A DNA stretch of 64,000 bases from Nemertoderma westbladi (GCA_032718475.1 JAUCBJ010008490.1:62001-126000); one strand, 5' to 3'; positions 51,445 through 62,450 are shown, counted from the first letter of the stretch. Numbers and translations are program-made. Notes: generated from the sequence alone by a model not told the origin.

Positions 51445-54400
51445 CTACATTCTAGGCATGGAGAAGGCGGATAATAGATTCAAATCACAAACTAATTTTG
51501 ACCAATCACGAGCCAGATTACTAGGAATGACGTCATCCCATTTCAAATTTAATTTCCAGAGTTCTTGAATTAGCATTTTAGAACGAATAGTAACCGGAAC
51601 TAACCACCCATAGGGATCATATATCTTTGGAGCAGAACTAACAACATGGCGTTTTGTCAGTTTGTCAATGTCAGGAACGTCAATTTTGCGGGTTGGAAAA
51701 CCTAAGGTGTCTGCATTAATATTCCAATTAATACCAAAAATCAAGGTGTCAGGTTTGTCAGTTGTAGGACCGTCACCATTCAGTCTAATAATGTTACTCA
51801 ATTTCGGTGAATTTGTGAACCATTGTCGCAAAGGAAACCCACCTTCCCTTAAAATAGCGCGACTTTGAATGTAAAAATCAATAAGTCGATCTTCGGATAC
51901 CTCTGTATCCTGTAAATTGTCTACATACATATTTTGCAAAATTATTTTTGCAATAGGAGCATTACACTGTTTAAGGTGATGTTGAATAGTTGAGTTCAAC
52001 AAAAATTGGCTGCAGTTTGCACCAAATAAAACCACTTTAAATCTATAAGTCAAAATTGGACTATTAAGATCAAATGGATCTTTAGGCCAAAGAAATCTAG
52101 TGACGTCACGGTCTATTTCGGCTAACACTATTTGAAAATAAGCCTTTTCAATATCAGAAATAGCACAGAAATTATGAATACGAAAACGTAACAATAAATC
52201 ATACAGTAGTTGATTTGTAGGCGGACCAGTTAACAAACAATCATTTAAACTGACATTGTTTTTACCGCTACCAGAAGAACAATCATACACTATACGTAAA
52301 GGAGTAGTGGCGGATTGCGGTTTTTCTACACCGTGGTGTGGTATATAGTGCACCAGATTACCGCTACGAGTGATTCCATTGGATACAAAAATATCATCAA
52401 CAGGAACTAATTCAATAAAATTTCTAGTTAACTGCTCATTAACTAAGTTATTGTAACAAGTTAGAAAGTCTGGGTTTCTACGTAATTTATTTAATGTAGA
52501 TTCTAACCGTTTTCTACATAAACCGTAGTTTAGTGATAAATGGGCGTGGTTTTGTAACCATGGCAACCTTGTAATGTACATACCATCACTATATTCAATG
52601 CTATTATTAAATTCAAGAATAGCTGTTTCGTGATCAAAATTGGTAGCATTCATGTTAATACCAATTTCATCTAAACTCCACAAACGTTCTAAACATACAG
52701 AAACGTCATTACATTGGAGGCATAATTCACTTGGTTTAACATAGCAATATTCAAAATTATGATTTACACTAATGCCAATGTGCATAACAGAAATAACGTT
52801 ATTTTGTATACGTGCATCAGAAATCTTACCAGAATGTACATTTCCTACTATGATATTACCCAAATTGGATGGTAATACATTTACGTCATTTATAACATTA
52901 TCATTGTAAACAAAATTGAAATACTGATCACTACCAATAAGTAAACAAATATTGGAAATGGAATCCCCACGGCAAGGATCCGCTAAACTAAATCCTTGTA
53001 ATGTAAACCGATCGACGATCGCGGAACGGCCCGGAGTCGACAAACGAGGCAGTCTATCAACTAAAATAGCGTTTGTTTCCACGAAACCATCTGAGGTTTC
53101 AACGTTAAATGAAACTACATCGTACCATTGACACAATCCGTCACTATTAATCCCATCGATACCGATCCAAATCCGTTCCACAATAGGAAGATGTAATGAT
53201 TCAGCAGCTTGGCGGAGCAATAGAGTACGTTGCGAGCCTTGATCGAAAAGCGCCCGCAACTTATAGGTACGACGATTATTATCGCTAATAACCGGAACTA
53301 CGGCAGTCGGTAGTAGCGTTGAATGGTTATCGGTAACCAGAGTAGAAAAGGAGACGGAGGCAACACTTCCCTTTGAACCACTAGATGCAGTCGGTTGTCG
53401 GTTTGTGTCTCTAGAGCTAGATGCTTGGGATTGTAATAACGTGGAACCGTGTAGCACTGTATGATGGCGACTGTTACAAACGAAACAATTTTGGGTCGAA
53501 CACTTCGATAAGTTCGAATGTTCCGGTTTTAAACAGTTGGTACACAGCTTTAATTCATTGACGCGCTGTGCTTTCTTATCAGGCGTTTTATATATATCGC
53601 AGAAACGAACGCTATGCTCACCCTTACACAGGAAGCATTTTATCGGCCTTATAGGTCTATTAGTGAACGTCTTCGATGATGGAGATGAGACGGAGAACGA
53701 ACCGGCGGTTCCGCCTCTGACGTCTTCCGGAGAAAACCTCTTCTTGTCGACCCAACCTCCCTTTCCCTTCGAAGAAATTGTTGGCTGGGATTCTAGCGAA
53801 GTTAACTGCTCGATCTCCTCTTGAAGAGCTTTACGTGGTTCGTCAAGGGTCCAATATGAAGTTCGAGCCGCACGATTAATGTTATCTCGGATTTTGGCGG
53901 GAAGTTTCCTCAACAAAATTTCAGAATAGACATATCCCGCCTCTTCCACATTACCACCGAGATTCCTAATGCCACGTATCTGAGCCTCGTACATAGCTCG
54001 GAACGCAGCAAGTTCCCGAGATGACACACCCGGGGACTCCAAATCTAGAAGTAGATGTAAACGCAACCGCATAATTAATTGCGGTTTACCGAACGATTCG
54101 CGTAGTAACTGGACAGATTCCTCGTAATCTTCGTTCGATCTTTGGAAGTTGTCGACTAGTCTGGCAGCATCTCCGCTGAGCTGCCCTTCTAGGTAGGAAA
54201 ACTTCGTCGCCCCAGCTAAATCAGAACGGCTATGAACGGCGTCGTTAAATCTATCCCAAAAGTTAGTCCAGTCGACTGGATTGCCACTGAAAACCGGAAG
54301 CTTTAATACCGGAAGCTTCTGAGTTTTATGAGGGTTTGTAGAGGACGCACCTGATGTATTATGATTGTGAAGATGTTGTGGTTGGCCCATATCATCGAAT

Positions 54401-54510
54401 TGACCATGATAATCACCAGAATTGAAACGATTGTTGTTCTCTCTAATTCGTATGAACTTCTCACAACTATTGTGGAAGAAATTCGCATATCGTCCTTGGA
54501 ATTCGTTTCT
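51445..54510 (-). pseudogene. gag-pol: BEL/Pao gag (most), protease and reverse transcriptase
   Basis: One open frame (first ATG at 54390; the frame stays open upstream to about 54510) encodes a Pao-type gag (DUF1759-like; LPVFSGNPVDWTNFWDRF). Three zinc knuckles follow from about residue 252 (CFLCKGEHSVRFC, CTNCLKPEHSNLSKC, CFVCNSRHHTVLH), then an aspartic protease of DUF1758 type (LFDQGSQRTLL, about 380), then RT (RIVYDCSS, SDIEKAYFQI, VVLFGANCSQFLLNSTI). The catalytic box at about residues 822-825 reads YVDN, where YVDD would be canonical; a single G-to-A step would give this, though some BEL lineages may carry N. The frame ends at an in-frame TAG (51445-51447) just before RNase H. Upstream, gag is split from its N-terminus by a frameshift. 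Confidence 0.92.
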
Positions 54511-54770
54511 ATATCCGCAGCAATGACGTCAGCCTCGACAATATGAGAATATATTTCCTCGTTGACAACGTTCAACTTCGATTGTTGAACTCGAAGAGCC
54601 TCGATAACATCCCGGATCGTGTCGACATCCGGATCGGTTACAAACTCCCTAGTGGCTGCGTCAACATAGATTAAACCATCGAGTTGAGTCATTAGTCGAG
54701 ACGCTACCGACTTGTGACCTCGTCGCTTATTTTTCAGGTGTCGTAAGGTGTCAGCATCCATGTCCATCAC
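54500..54770 (-). pseudogene. gag: BEL/Pao gag N-terminus, separated by a frameshift
   Basis: From ATG 54770 about 90 codons encode a charged, helix-rich segment (TIRDVIEALRVQQSKLNVV) like the coiled-coil N-terminus of Pao-type gag proteins. Near 54500-54515 homology moves to the frame of the following gag-pol; downstream codons of this frame (to the stop at 54303) read as unrelated sequence. A single-base indel is the simplest explanation. The preceding 190 bp (54771-54961) are the element's leader. Confidence 0.75.
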
Positions 54771-54941
54771 GCTATTACGTTGCCGTTAAATCGGGATCCG
54801 TTGACCCAATAGGCAAGCCTGATTGCTGACTACTGGACTAGCAGACAAGTCTGCTACTGCTAGTGCTGCGGTAAAACGATTAGGCTCTACCGGTATTACC
54901 GGTAAGAGTTATTATTGTCAGGACGACAATTTCCGGGCGAG

Positions 54942-54959
54942 TCCCGGGTCACCGCACCA
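54942..54959 (-). other. BEL/Pao primer-binding site (tRNA-Gly-like, tentative)
   Basis: On the element strand, TGGTGCGGTGACCCGGGA starts two bases inside the 5' LTR. TGG plus a G/C-rich continuation and the GGGACTCG-like T-arm complement fit a tRNA 3' end. It resembles tRNA-Gly but with several mismatches, so the primer identity is uncertain. Confidence 0.5.
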
Positions 54960-54961
54960 AA

Positions 54962-55220
54962 TGTCCGGAATATTTCGGAATCCCGGACATCGAAAATATC
55001 ACAGACCGAAAGAAAACATGTATTTCTTGCTTGCTAGTATATTACTCAGTTCGTATATATATCAGTATATGATAGGATAACGTACATACATAAATGTCAG
55101 ATAACACAAAACTAAAACAGTAAAACTAAAAGCACAGTGTACTCTACTGTCGTACTGCCTGACTGAACTACCAACTGAAAGCACCCAGCTGATCATCCTA
55201 AATACAGTATATTTGGGACA
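54962..55220 (-). repeat. BEL/Pao 5' LTR (259 bp)
   Basis: This LTR is upstream in element orientation. The ends TGTCC/GGACA are intact. It has the same length as the 3' LTR with two substitutions. A TATATATA run on either strand (near 55055) could serve the promoter. It is followed by the second ACTTT. Confidence 0.94.
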
Positions 55221-55697
55221 ACTTTACATTGAGATAGGTATTATTAGAAGGCACACTTTACATTGAGATAGGTATTATTAGAAGGCACACTTTACATTGA
55301 GATCGGTATTATTAGAAGGCACACTTTACAGTCAGATAAGTATTATTAGAAGGCACACTTTAGTGAGACCGGTATTATTAGAAGGCACACTTTACAGTCA
55401 GATAAGTATTATTAGAAGGCACACTTTAGTGAGACCGGTATTATTAGAAGGCACACTTTACAGTCAGATAAGTATTATTAGAAGGCACACTTTAGTGAGA
55501 CCGGTATTATTAGAAGGCACACTTTACAGTCAGATAAGTATTATTAGAAGGCACACTTTAGTGAGACCGGTATTATTAGAAGGCACACTTTACATTGAGA
55601 TAGGTATTATTAGAAGGCACACTTTACAGTCAGATAGGTATCATTAGAAGGCACACTTTACATTGAGATAGGTATTATTAGAAGGCACACTTTACAT
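55221..55697. repeat. 34-bp satellite array, block 2, with a 66-bp dimer
   Basis: The array continues after the BEL/Pao insertion. Between about 55330 and 55590 a 32-bp shortened monomer (CTTTAGTGAGACCGG, lacking two bases) alternates with a 34-bp monomer to give a 66-bp dimer repeated four times. Because 66 is a multiple of 3, the dimer makes an accidental open frame of 22-residue repeats. The block ends in the hAT target duplication. Confidence 0.95.
55690..55697. other. 8-bp target site duplication CTTTACAT (left)
   Basis: CTTTACAT at 55690-55697 is repeated exactly at 58408-58415 on the far side of the inserted DNA. It is part of the 34-bp monomer, so joining the flanks restores the satellite. 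Eight base pairs is the hAT superfamily signature. Confidence 0.93.
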
Positions 55698-55711
55698 CAG
55701 TGGCGTGGTGG
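55698..55711 (+). repeat. Left terminal inverted repeat of hAT-like element
   Basis: CAGTGGCGTGGTGG pairs with the right end at 13 of 14 positions. Confidence 0.88.
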
Positions 55712-56119
55712 GACCCAGTATGGGGCCCGTGAAATCCCAAAAAAAGGGCCCATTCATAAATGCTAGATCACCTGGAATTTTGACGAACAAACCCTAACGC
55801 ACAAAATATTTTATAGAAAAAGGCTTTTATAAAGTTTTGAAGAAACAAATATAATAGCACAGTTAATCATAATAATACTGTATAAGAAGTGATATAGGGC
55901 CGTACACAATATATTTATTTAAACTTTTTACTTTCTACCGCGAAGTTTCGATTTAGTTATAGTTGTTGCAAAGGCTTCAAAATGTAGAGCTTCCTTCGTC
56001 AAGTTTTTCAATATAACAGCTGTAGTTCAATTTCATCGGTCCAAGACCTGTTTAATTTCATCAGGAGAATGCTTCCAAATGTTAGTGAGATTGCATGAAA
56101 CTTGAAATAGAGGTAGAAT

Positions 56120-57345
56120 AATTTTTAGCAACAAGCGTTTAAAAAATGTCGATATTGCACCAGTTACTACACCATATACCATAGTTATTACACCATAAAA
56201 GTAAATTTTCTTCGGCCGCTAGGCCAGGGATTACGCACAAAGTCTGACGACTTATTTCCAGTGCGGTCCCCCCAAAACTTTACTCCCCAGAGGAAACTCC
56301 AGTACTCATTTAGCTACCACTTAAGGATGCAAAGCAGAGATGCGCCCTGGCTGGTCCCTTTAAAGCATTCGTGCTGAAACGAAAACTGCCCTGGCCCATG
56401 TGAGGATTGAACCCACGACCTACAGGAGATGTGAATTCAATGCAACCACTACACCAAGGTGGAACCATACACCGCAGTTATTCATTGTCTGCCTTATCTG
56501 CTTATAGTAACATTCGTTGTAAAGGGTCAACATTTACTTTTGAACCCAGAAAACGTTTATAGGCAATAAAATAAAAAACCAAAAGGTAATACAACGTTGT
56601 TGCGCGGGTGTAGCCTACATGTATTTTACACATTATTGTGTGGTATTGTCAAATATTTTACAATAGTTTTTGAGTATTCAAAAAAATCAAGTCTCCCCTA
56701 AAATCAAGTCTCCCTCACTCTCCCTAGTGAAGGAAAGCTGATGGAGAAAAGGATTCAAAATATGTAGAATTTCGTTGAAAAATGGCTGAGATATGAGCGT
56801 TCAATAATGTTGCATAGTGTTGCACCTCTACGAGGCTATTTTATTATATTCTAATTAAGCCATGGGACTGGGAGTGGCACAATAAAACACGATAAAGAGA
56901 ATAAATAATAAATTAAATTAAAAGCACCGTCACTTAGATATACTGAAGTAGAGTTAATGAATCCGGTGGAGATTCTATTTAATAATTACATCATATTCTG
57001 GAACATTTTGTTAAAGTATGAATAGCTACGTAATAGTATGATTAAAAAGGTAATGATTGCATTGTTGTACAGCTATGTATTGGACAAACAAAATGTTCCA
57101 GAATATGGTGTTTTTATTTAAATAGAATAAAATTACCTCACGCAGATGCAAAACTATGTAACTTTCTAACGCTCATATTTCGGCTATTCTTCAACGAAAT
57201 TCAGATTGTGTTACATATTTGGGATCATTCCATGATCAGCTTTCCATCCTTACAAACACATCACAATAACGTTGAAGAATAACTGCGGTATAACTGGTGC
57301 AATAACGACCGAGGCACCTTTTTGAAACGCTTTTAGCTAAAAAAT
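56120..57345. repeat. Long imperfect inverted repeat (foldback) inside the hAT-like element
   Basis: Segments pair in reverse order around a centre near 57050. Outer pair: ATTGCACCAGTTA at about 56152 against TAACTGGTGCAAT at about 57289. Middle pair: the ~75-bp stretch with AATTTCGTTGAA and ATATGAGCGTT (56735-56800) against its complement at 57168-57250. Inner pair: CATATTCTGGAACATTTTGTT (about 56990-57010) against its complement (57088-57108). The left arm is longer because of inserted sequence, including the SINE-like segment. The RNA would form a long hairpin. Confidence 0.75.
56200..56466 (-). repeat. tRNA-derived SINE-like insertion
   Basis: Minus-strand 56446-56456 reads TGGTGTAGTGG, a perfect A-box (TRGYNNARNGG). 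56400-56416 forms a perfect T-arm (5-bp stem with one G-T pair, 7-base loop TTCAATC) containing the B-box GGTTCAATCC. The spacing suits an internal RNA polymerase III promoter. Acceptor-stem halves do not pair, so this is not a functional tRNA gene but fits a SINE head. About 190 bp of unrecognised body extends to about 56200. It interrupts one arm of the foldback, with a diverged ~14-bp duplication (about TACCATAGTTATTA / CACCGCAGTTATTC). The body family is not recognised. Confidence 0.6.
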
Positions 57346-57397
57346 GAGAACAAAAATAAAAATTCTGACTAAGATTTGTTTAAAAAAATGTGTGCTT

Positions 57398-57419
57398 GGG
57401 GGGGGGGGGGGGGGTGGGG
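57398..57419 (+). repeat. Poly-G run
   Basis: An uninterrupted run of about 17 G followed by TGGGG lies at 57398-57419. A matching C-rich run (about 13 C, then CACCCCCCTCCCCCC) lies at 58118-58145. Both could form G-quadruplexes on opposite strands, and both are prone to length error in sequencing. Confidence 0.85.
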
Positions 57420-58117
57420 TCATGTAGCTGAACGACACTATATATTCCAGGAAATGGTGTACTACTATATTGTAAACAGGTAGGTGTATAACATTGAGTG
57501 TAATATGAAGACTGACAGGACTTTGGGAATTAACAGTTATTACATAGTGTATAGATGATAGAAATGCTAACGCTGGTGAATGCCTACCATTTCATCCGTT
57601 CAGTTATTACATAGGTATATCCAATGACTTTTGGACAAACTGACCAATCAGACAACACGTTGACCAGCGTTCTCAGACAGATAAGATTACATCATGTTTA
57701 TTATATTAGAGTACCTACCTATGTACCTCTATTTCATGGGAGATGACTGGTATATTGAACTTTGGTAGATGGTCAGCTCAGGTGAAACGAATGCATTCCC
57801 AACTGTTATATGTACATACACAGCACAGAGCATTATAGGGGAAGAGGGCGCCCCACTACGGTAGGCAATTAGGCTCCCTTTTCCTATTAACAACTCAATA
57901 TTTACAGACTACTGCTAAAGAAAGGCTGGCCATTATTGGGTAATGAATGAGGCAGGGTATAGAACAGGTGTAAATGGAGTACGTCTCCATCGTGATTTCT
58001 ATCTGGTCTGGCGGGCTGGCACTAATGTAACTTCAACACAGTTTGCCTTGTCTGACGCCTGAGGGGACTTTTTCAATATAGAATAATACTGGTATGTGCC
58101 CCTACCAACGTTTACTA

Positions 58118-58145
58118 CCCCCCCCCCCCCCACCCCCCTCCCCCC
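58118..58145 (+). repeat. Poly-C run
   Basis: C-rich tract with single A and T interruptions, in inverted orientation to the G-run at 57398. Confidence 0.85.
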
Positions 58146-58393
58146 TCATCCTATCAAACCCTCTTAGATTAGTGCTGTGCATGCTAACTGCGACGCGACA
58201 TGAAACCTTTATAGCTATTGTTTTGGTTTCGTTGCTTAAATTTTATTGGAAATATGTAATACTATAACTATAATTATAACTATATATAATAACTATAATT
58301 TTTTATAACATCAATATAATTTTATGACCCTGAGGGGTCCTGGGGGCCCTGATCGTCAAGGGGGCCCGGGAATTTTCCCGAATAGATGTATGG

Positions 58394-58407
58394 CCACCAC
58401 GCCTCTG
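58394..58407 (-). repeat. Right terminal inverted repeat of hAT-like element
   Basis: CCACCACGCCTCTG ends the element and is followed by the second CTTTACAT (58408-58415). Confidence 0.88.
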
Positions 58408-61400
58408 CTTTACATTGAGATAGGTATTATTAGAAGGCACACTTTACAGTCAGATAGGTATCATTAGAAGGCACACTTTACATTGAGATCGGTATTATTA
58501 GAAGGCACACTTTACATTGAGATAGGTATTATTAGAAGCCTCACTTTACATTGAGATAGGTATTATTAGAAGGCACACTTTACATTGAGATAGGTATTAT
58601 TAGAAGGCACACTTTACATTGAGATAGGTATTATTAGAAAGCACACTTTACATTGAGATAGGTATTATTAGAAGGCACACTTTACATTGAGATAGGTATT
58701 ATTAGAAGGCACACTTTACATTGAGATAGGTATTATTAGAAGGCACACTTTACATTGAGATAGGTATTATTAGAAGGCACACTTTACATTGAGATAGGTA
58801 TTATTAGAAGGCATACTTTACAGTCAGATAGGTATTATTAGAAGGCACACTTTACATTGAGATAGGTATTATTAGAAGGCACACTTTACATTGAGATAGG
58901 TATTATTAGAAGGCACACTTTACATTGAAATTGGTATTATTAGAAGGCACACTTTACAGTCAAATAAGTATTATTAGAAGGCACACTTTACATTGAGATA
59001 GGTATTATTAGAAGGCACACTTTACATTGAGATAGGTATTATTAGAAGGCACACTTTACATTGAGATAGGTATTATTAGAAGGCACACTTTACATTGAGA
59101 TTGGTATTATTAGAAGGGACACTTTACATTGAGATCGGTATTATTAGAAGGCACACTTTACAGTCAGATAAGTATTATTAGAAGGCACACTTTACATTGA
59201 GATAGGTATTATTAGAAGGCACACTTTACATTGAGATAGGTATTATTAGAAGGCACACTTTACATTGAGATAGGTATTATTAGAAGGCACACTTTACATT
59301 GAGATTGGTATTATTAGAAGGCACACTTAACATTGAGATCGGTATTATTAGAAGGCACACTTTACAGTCAGATAGGTATTATTAGAAGGCACACTTTACA
59401 TTGAGATCGGTATTATTAGAAGGCACACTTTACATTGAGATAGGTATTATTAGAAGGCACACTTTACAGTCAGATAAGTATTATTAGAAGGCACACTTTA
59501 CATTGAGATAGGTATTATTAGAAGGCACACTTTACATTGAGATAGGTATTATTAGAAGGCACACTTTACATTGAGATAGGTATTATTAGAAGGCACACTT
59601 TACATTGAGATTGGTATTATTAGAAGGCACACTTTACAGTCAGATAAGTATTATTAGAAGGCACACTTTACATTGAGATAGGTATTATTAGAAGGCACAC
59701 TTTACATTGAGATAGGTATTATTAGAAGGCACACTTTACATTGAGATTGGTATTATTAGAAGGCACACTTTACAGTCAGATAAGTATTATTAGAAGGCAC
59801 ACTTTACAGTCAGATAGGTATCATTAGAAGGCACACTTTACATTGAGATAGGTATTATTAGAAGGCACACTTTACATTGAGATAGGTATTATTAGAAGGC
59901 ACACTTTACATTGAGATAGGTATTATTAGAAGGCACACTTTACATTGAGATAGGTATTATTAGAAGGCACACTTTACATTGAGATAGGTATTATTAGAAG
60001 GCACACTTTACAGTCAGATAGGTATCATTAGAAGGCACACTTTACATTGAGATCGGTATTATTAGAAGGCACACTTTACATTGAGATAGGTATTATTAGA
60101 AGGCACACTTTACAGTCAGATAGGTATCATTAGAAGGCACACTTTACATTGAGATCGGTATTATTAGAAGGCACACTTTACATTGAGATAGGTATTATTA
60201 GAAGGCACACTTTACATTGAGATAGGTATTATTAGAAGGCACACTTTACATTGAGATAGGTATTATTAGAAGGCACACTTTACATTGAGATAGGTATTAT
60301 TAGAAGGCACACTTTACATTGAGATAGGTATTATTAGAAGGCATACTTTACAGTCAGATAGGTATTATTAGAAGGCACACTTTACATTGAGATAGGTATT
60401 ATTAGAAGGCACACTTTACAGTCAGATAGGTATCATTAGAAGGCACACTTTACATTGAGATAGGTATTATTAGAAGGCACACTTTACATTGAGATTGGTA
60501 TTATTAGAAGGCACACTTTACAGTCAGATAAGTATTATTAGAAGGCACACTTTACATTGAGATAGGTATTATTAGAAGGCACACTTTACATTGAGATAGG
60601 TATTATTAGAAGGCACACTTTACATTGAGATTGGTATTATTAGAAGGCACACTTTACATTGAGATAGGTATTATTAGAAGGCACAATTTACATTGAGATT
60701 GGTATTATTAGAAGGCACACTTTACAGTCAGATAAGTATTATTATAAGGCACACTTTACAGTCAGATAGGTATCATTAGAAGGCACACTTTACATTGAGA
60801 TAGGTATTATTAGAAGGCACACTTTACATTGAGATAGGTATTATTAGAAGGCACACTTTACATTGAGATAGGTATTATTAGAAGGCACACTTTACATTGA
60901 GATAGGTATTATTAGAAGGCACACTTTACATTGAGATAGGTATTATTAGAAGGAACACTTTACAGTCAGATAGGTATCATTAGAAGGCACACTTTACATT
61001 GAGATCGGTATTATTAGAAGGCACACTTTACATTGAGATAGGTATTATTAGAAGGCACACTTAACATTGAGATCGGTATTATTAGAAGGCACACTTTACA
61101 GTCAGATAGGTATTATTAGAAGGCACACTTTACATTGAGATTGGTATTATTAGAAGGCACACTTAACATTGAGATCGGTATTATTAGAAGGCACACTTTA
61201 CAGTCAGATAGGTATTATTAGAAGGCACACTTTACATTGAGATCGGTATTATTAGAAGGCACACTTTACATTGAGATAGGTATTATTAGAAGGCACACTT
61301 TACAGTCAGATAAGTATTATTAGAAGGCACACTTTACATTGAGATAGGTATTATTAGAAGGCACACTTTACATTGAGATAGGTATTATTAGAAGGCACAC

Positions 61401-62450
61401 TTTACATTGAGATAGGTATTATTAGAAGGCACACTTTACATTGAGATTGGTATTATTAGAAGGCACACTTTACAGTCAGATAAGTATTATTAGAAGGCAC
61501 ACTTTACATTGAGATAGGTATTATTAGAAGGCACACTTTACATTGAGATAGGTATTATTAGAAGGCACACTTTACATTGAGATTGGTATTATTAGAAGGC
61601 ACACTTTACAGTCAGATAAGTATTATTAGAAGGCACACTTTACAGTCAGATAGGTATCATTAGAAGGCACACTTTACATTGAGATCGGTATTATTAGAAG
61701 GCACACTTTACATTGAGATAGGTATTATTAGAAGGCACACTTTACATTGAGATAGGTATTATTAGAAGGCACACTTTACATTGAGATAGGTATTATTAGA
61801 AGGCACACTTTACATTGAGATAGGTATTATTAGAAGGCACACTTTACATTGAGATAGGTATTATTAGAAGGCATACTTTACAGTCAGATAGGTATTATTA
61901 GAAGGCACACTTTACATTGAGATAGGTATTATTAGAAGGCACACTTTACAGTCAGATAGGTATCATTAGAAGGCACACTTTACATTGAGATAGGTATTAT
62001 TAGAAGGCACACTTTACATTGAGATTGGTATTATTAGAAGGCACACTTTACAGTCAGATAAGTATTATTAGAAGGCACACTTTACATTGAGATAGGTATT
62101 ATTAGAAGGCACACTTTACATTGAGATAGGTATTATTAGAAGGCACACTTTACATTGAGATTGGTATTATTAGAAGGCACACTTTACATTGAGATAGGTA
62201 TTATTAGAAGGCACAATTTACATTGAGATTGGTATTATTAGAAGGCACACTTTACAGTCAGATAAGTATTATTAGAAGGCACACTTTACAGTCAGATAGG
62301 TATCATTAGAAGGCACACTTTACATTGAGATAGGTATTATTAGAAGGCACACTTTACATTGAGATAGGTATTATTAGAAGGCACACTTTACATTGAGATA
62401 GGTATTATTAGAAGGCACACTTTACATTGAGATAGGTATTATTAGAAGGC
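58408..62450. repeat. 34-bp satellite array, block 3
   Basis: The array resumes after the hAT-like insertion and holds about 119 monomers. It carries a strong higher-order repeat of 1530 bp (45 monomers): GCATACTTTA at 58811, 60341 and 61871, and GCACAATTTA at 60681 and 62211. Monomer types are the same as in block 1, with extra variants (GAGATTGG, GGTATCATT). No gene is seen. Confidence 0.97.

Larger units (their letters stand above)
48793..55220 (-). mobile_element. BEL/Pao LTR retrotransposon, nearly intact, minus strand
   Basis: This is a 6428-bp element with 259-bp LTRs that differ at only two positions by eye, so it is young. Order in its own direction: LTR (54962-55220), primer-binding site, gag, protease, RT, RNase H, integrase, DUF5641-type C-terminus, LTR (48793-49051). 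No env gene follows pol. Two lesions are visible: a frameshift in gag near 54500 and one in-frame TAG at 51445-51447 between RT and RNase H. Otherwise gag-pol forms a single frame, as is usual for BEL/Pao. Confidence 0.95.
55698..58407. mobile_element. Non-autonomous hAT-like DNA transposon (2710 bp)
   Basis: The left end CAGTGGCGTGGTGG and right end CCACCACGCCTCTG are inverted repeats matching at 13 of 14 positions. They begin CAG-GG as is common for hAT elements, and are flanked by an exact 8-bp target duplication. No open frame of useful length and no transposase motif (hAT dimerisation block, DDE residues) is seen on either strand, so it would depend on a transposase from elsewhere. The interior holds a long imperfect inverted repeat, a tRNA-like SINE head, a G-run and a C-run. 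At 2.7 kb it is large for a MITE and may be a foldback derivative. Confidence 0.88.

Noticed and set aside
53537-53824. Plus-strand open frames of 60-95 codons opposite BEL/Pao and LINE genes
   Set aside because: They lie antisense to clear gag, RT and integrase domains and show no domain of their own.
55297-55647. Open frame with 22-residue repeats (SIIRRHTL) in the 34-bp satellite
   Set aside because: It exists only because the local 66-bp dimer is divisible by three; neighbouring 34-bp monomers break it.
56390-56466. Functional tRNA gene on the minus strand
   Set aside because: The T-arm, A-box and B-box are good, but the acceptor stem does not pair and no convincing anticodon arm is seen; it fits a SINE head better.
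45633-62450. TAGAAGGCACA in every 34-bp monomer resembles a common cloning-vector poly(A)-region primer
   Set aside because: The match is 11 bases, embedded in a natural satellite with higher-order structure, and no vector sequence is nearby.
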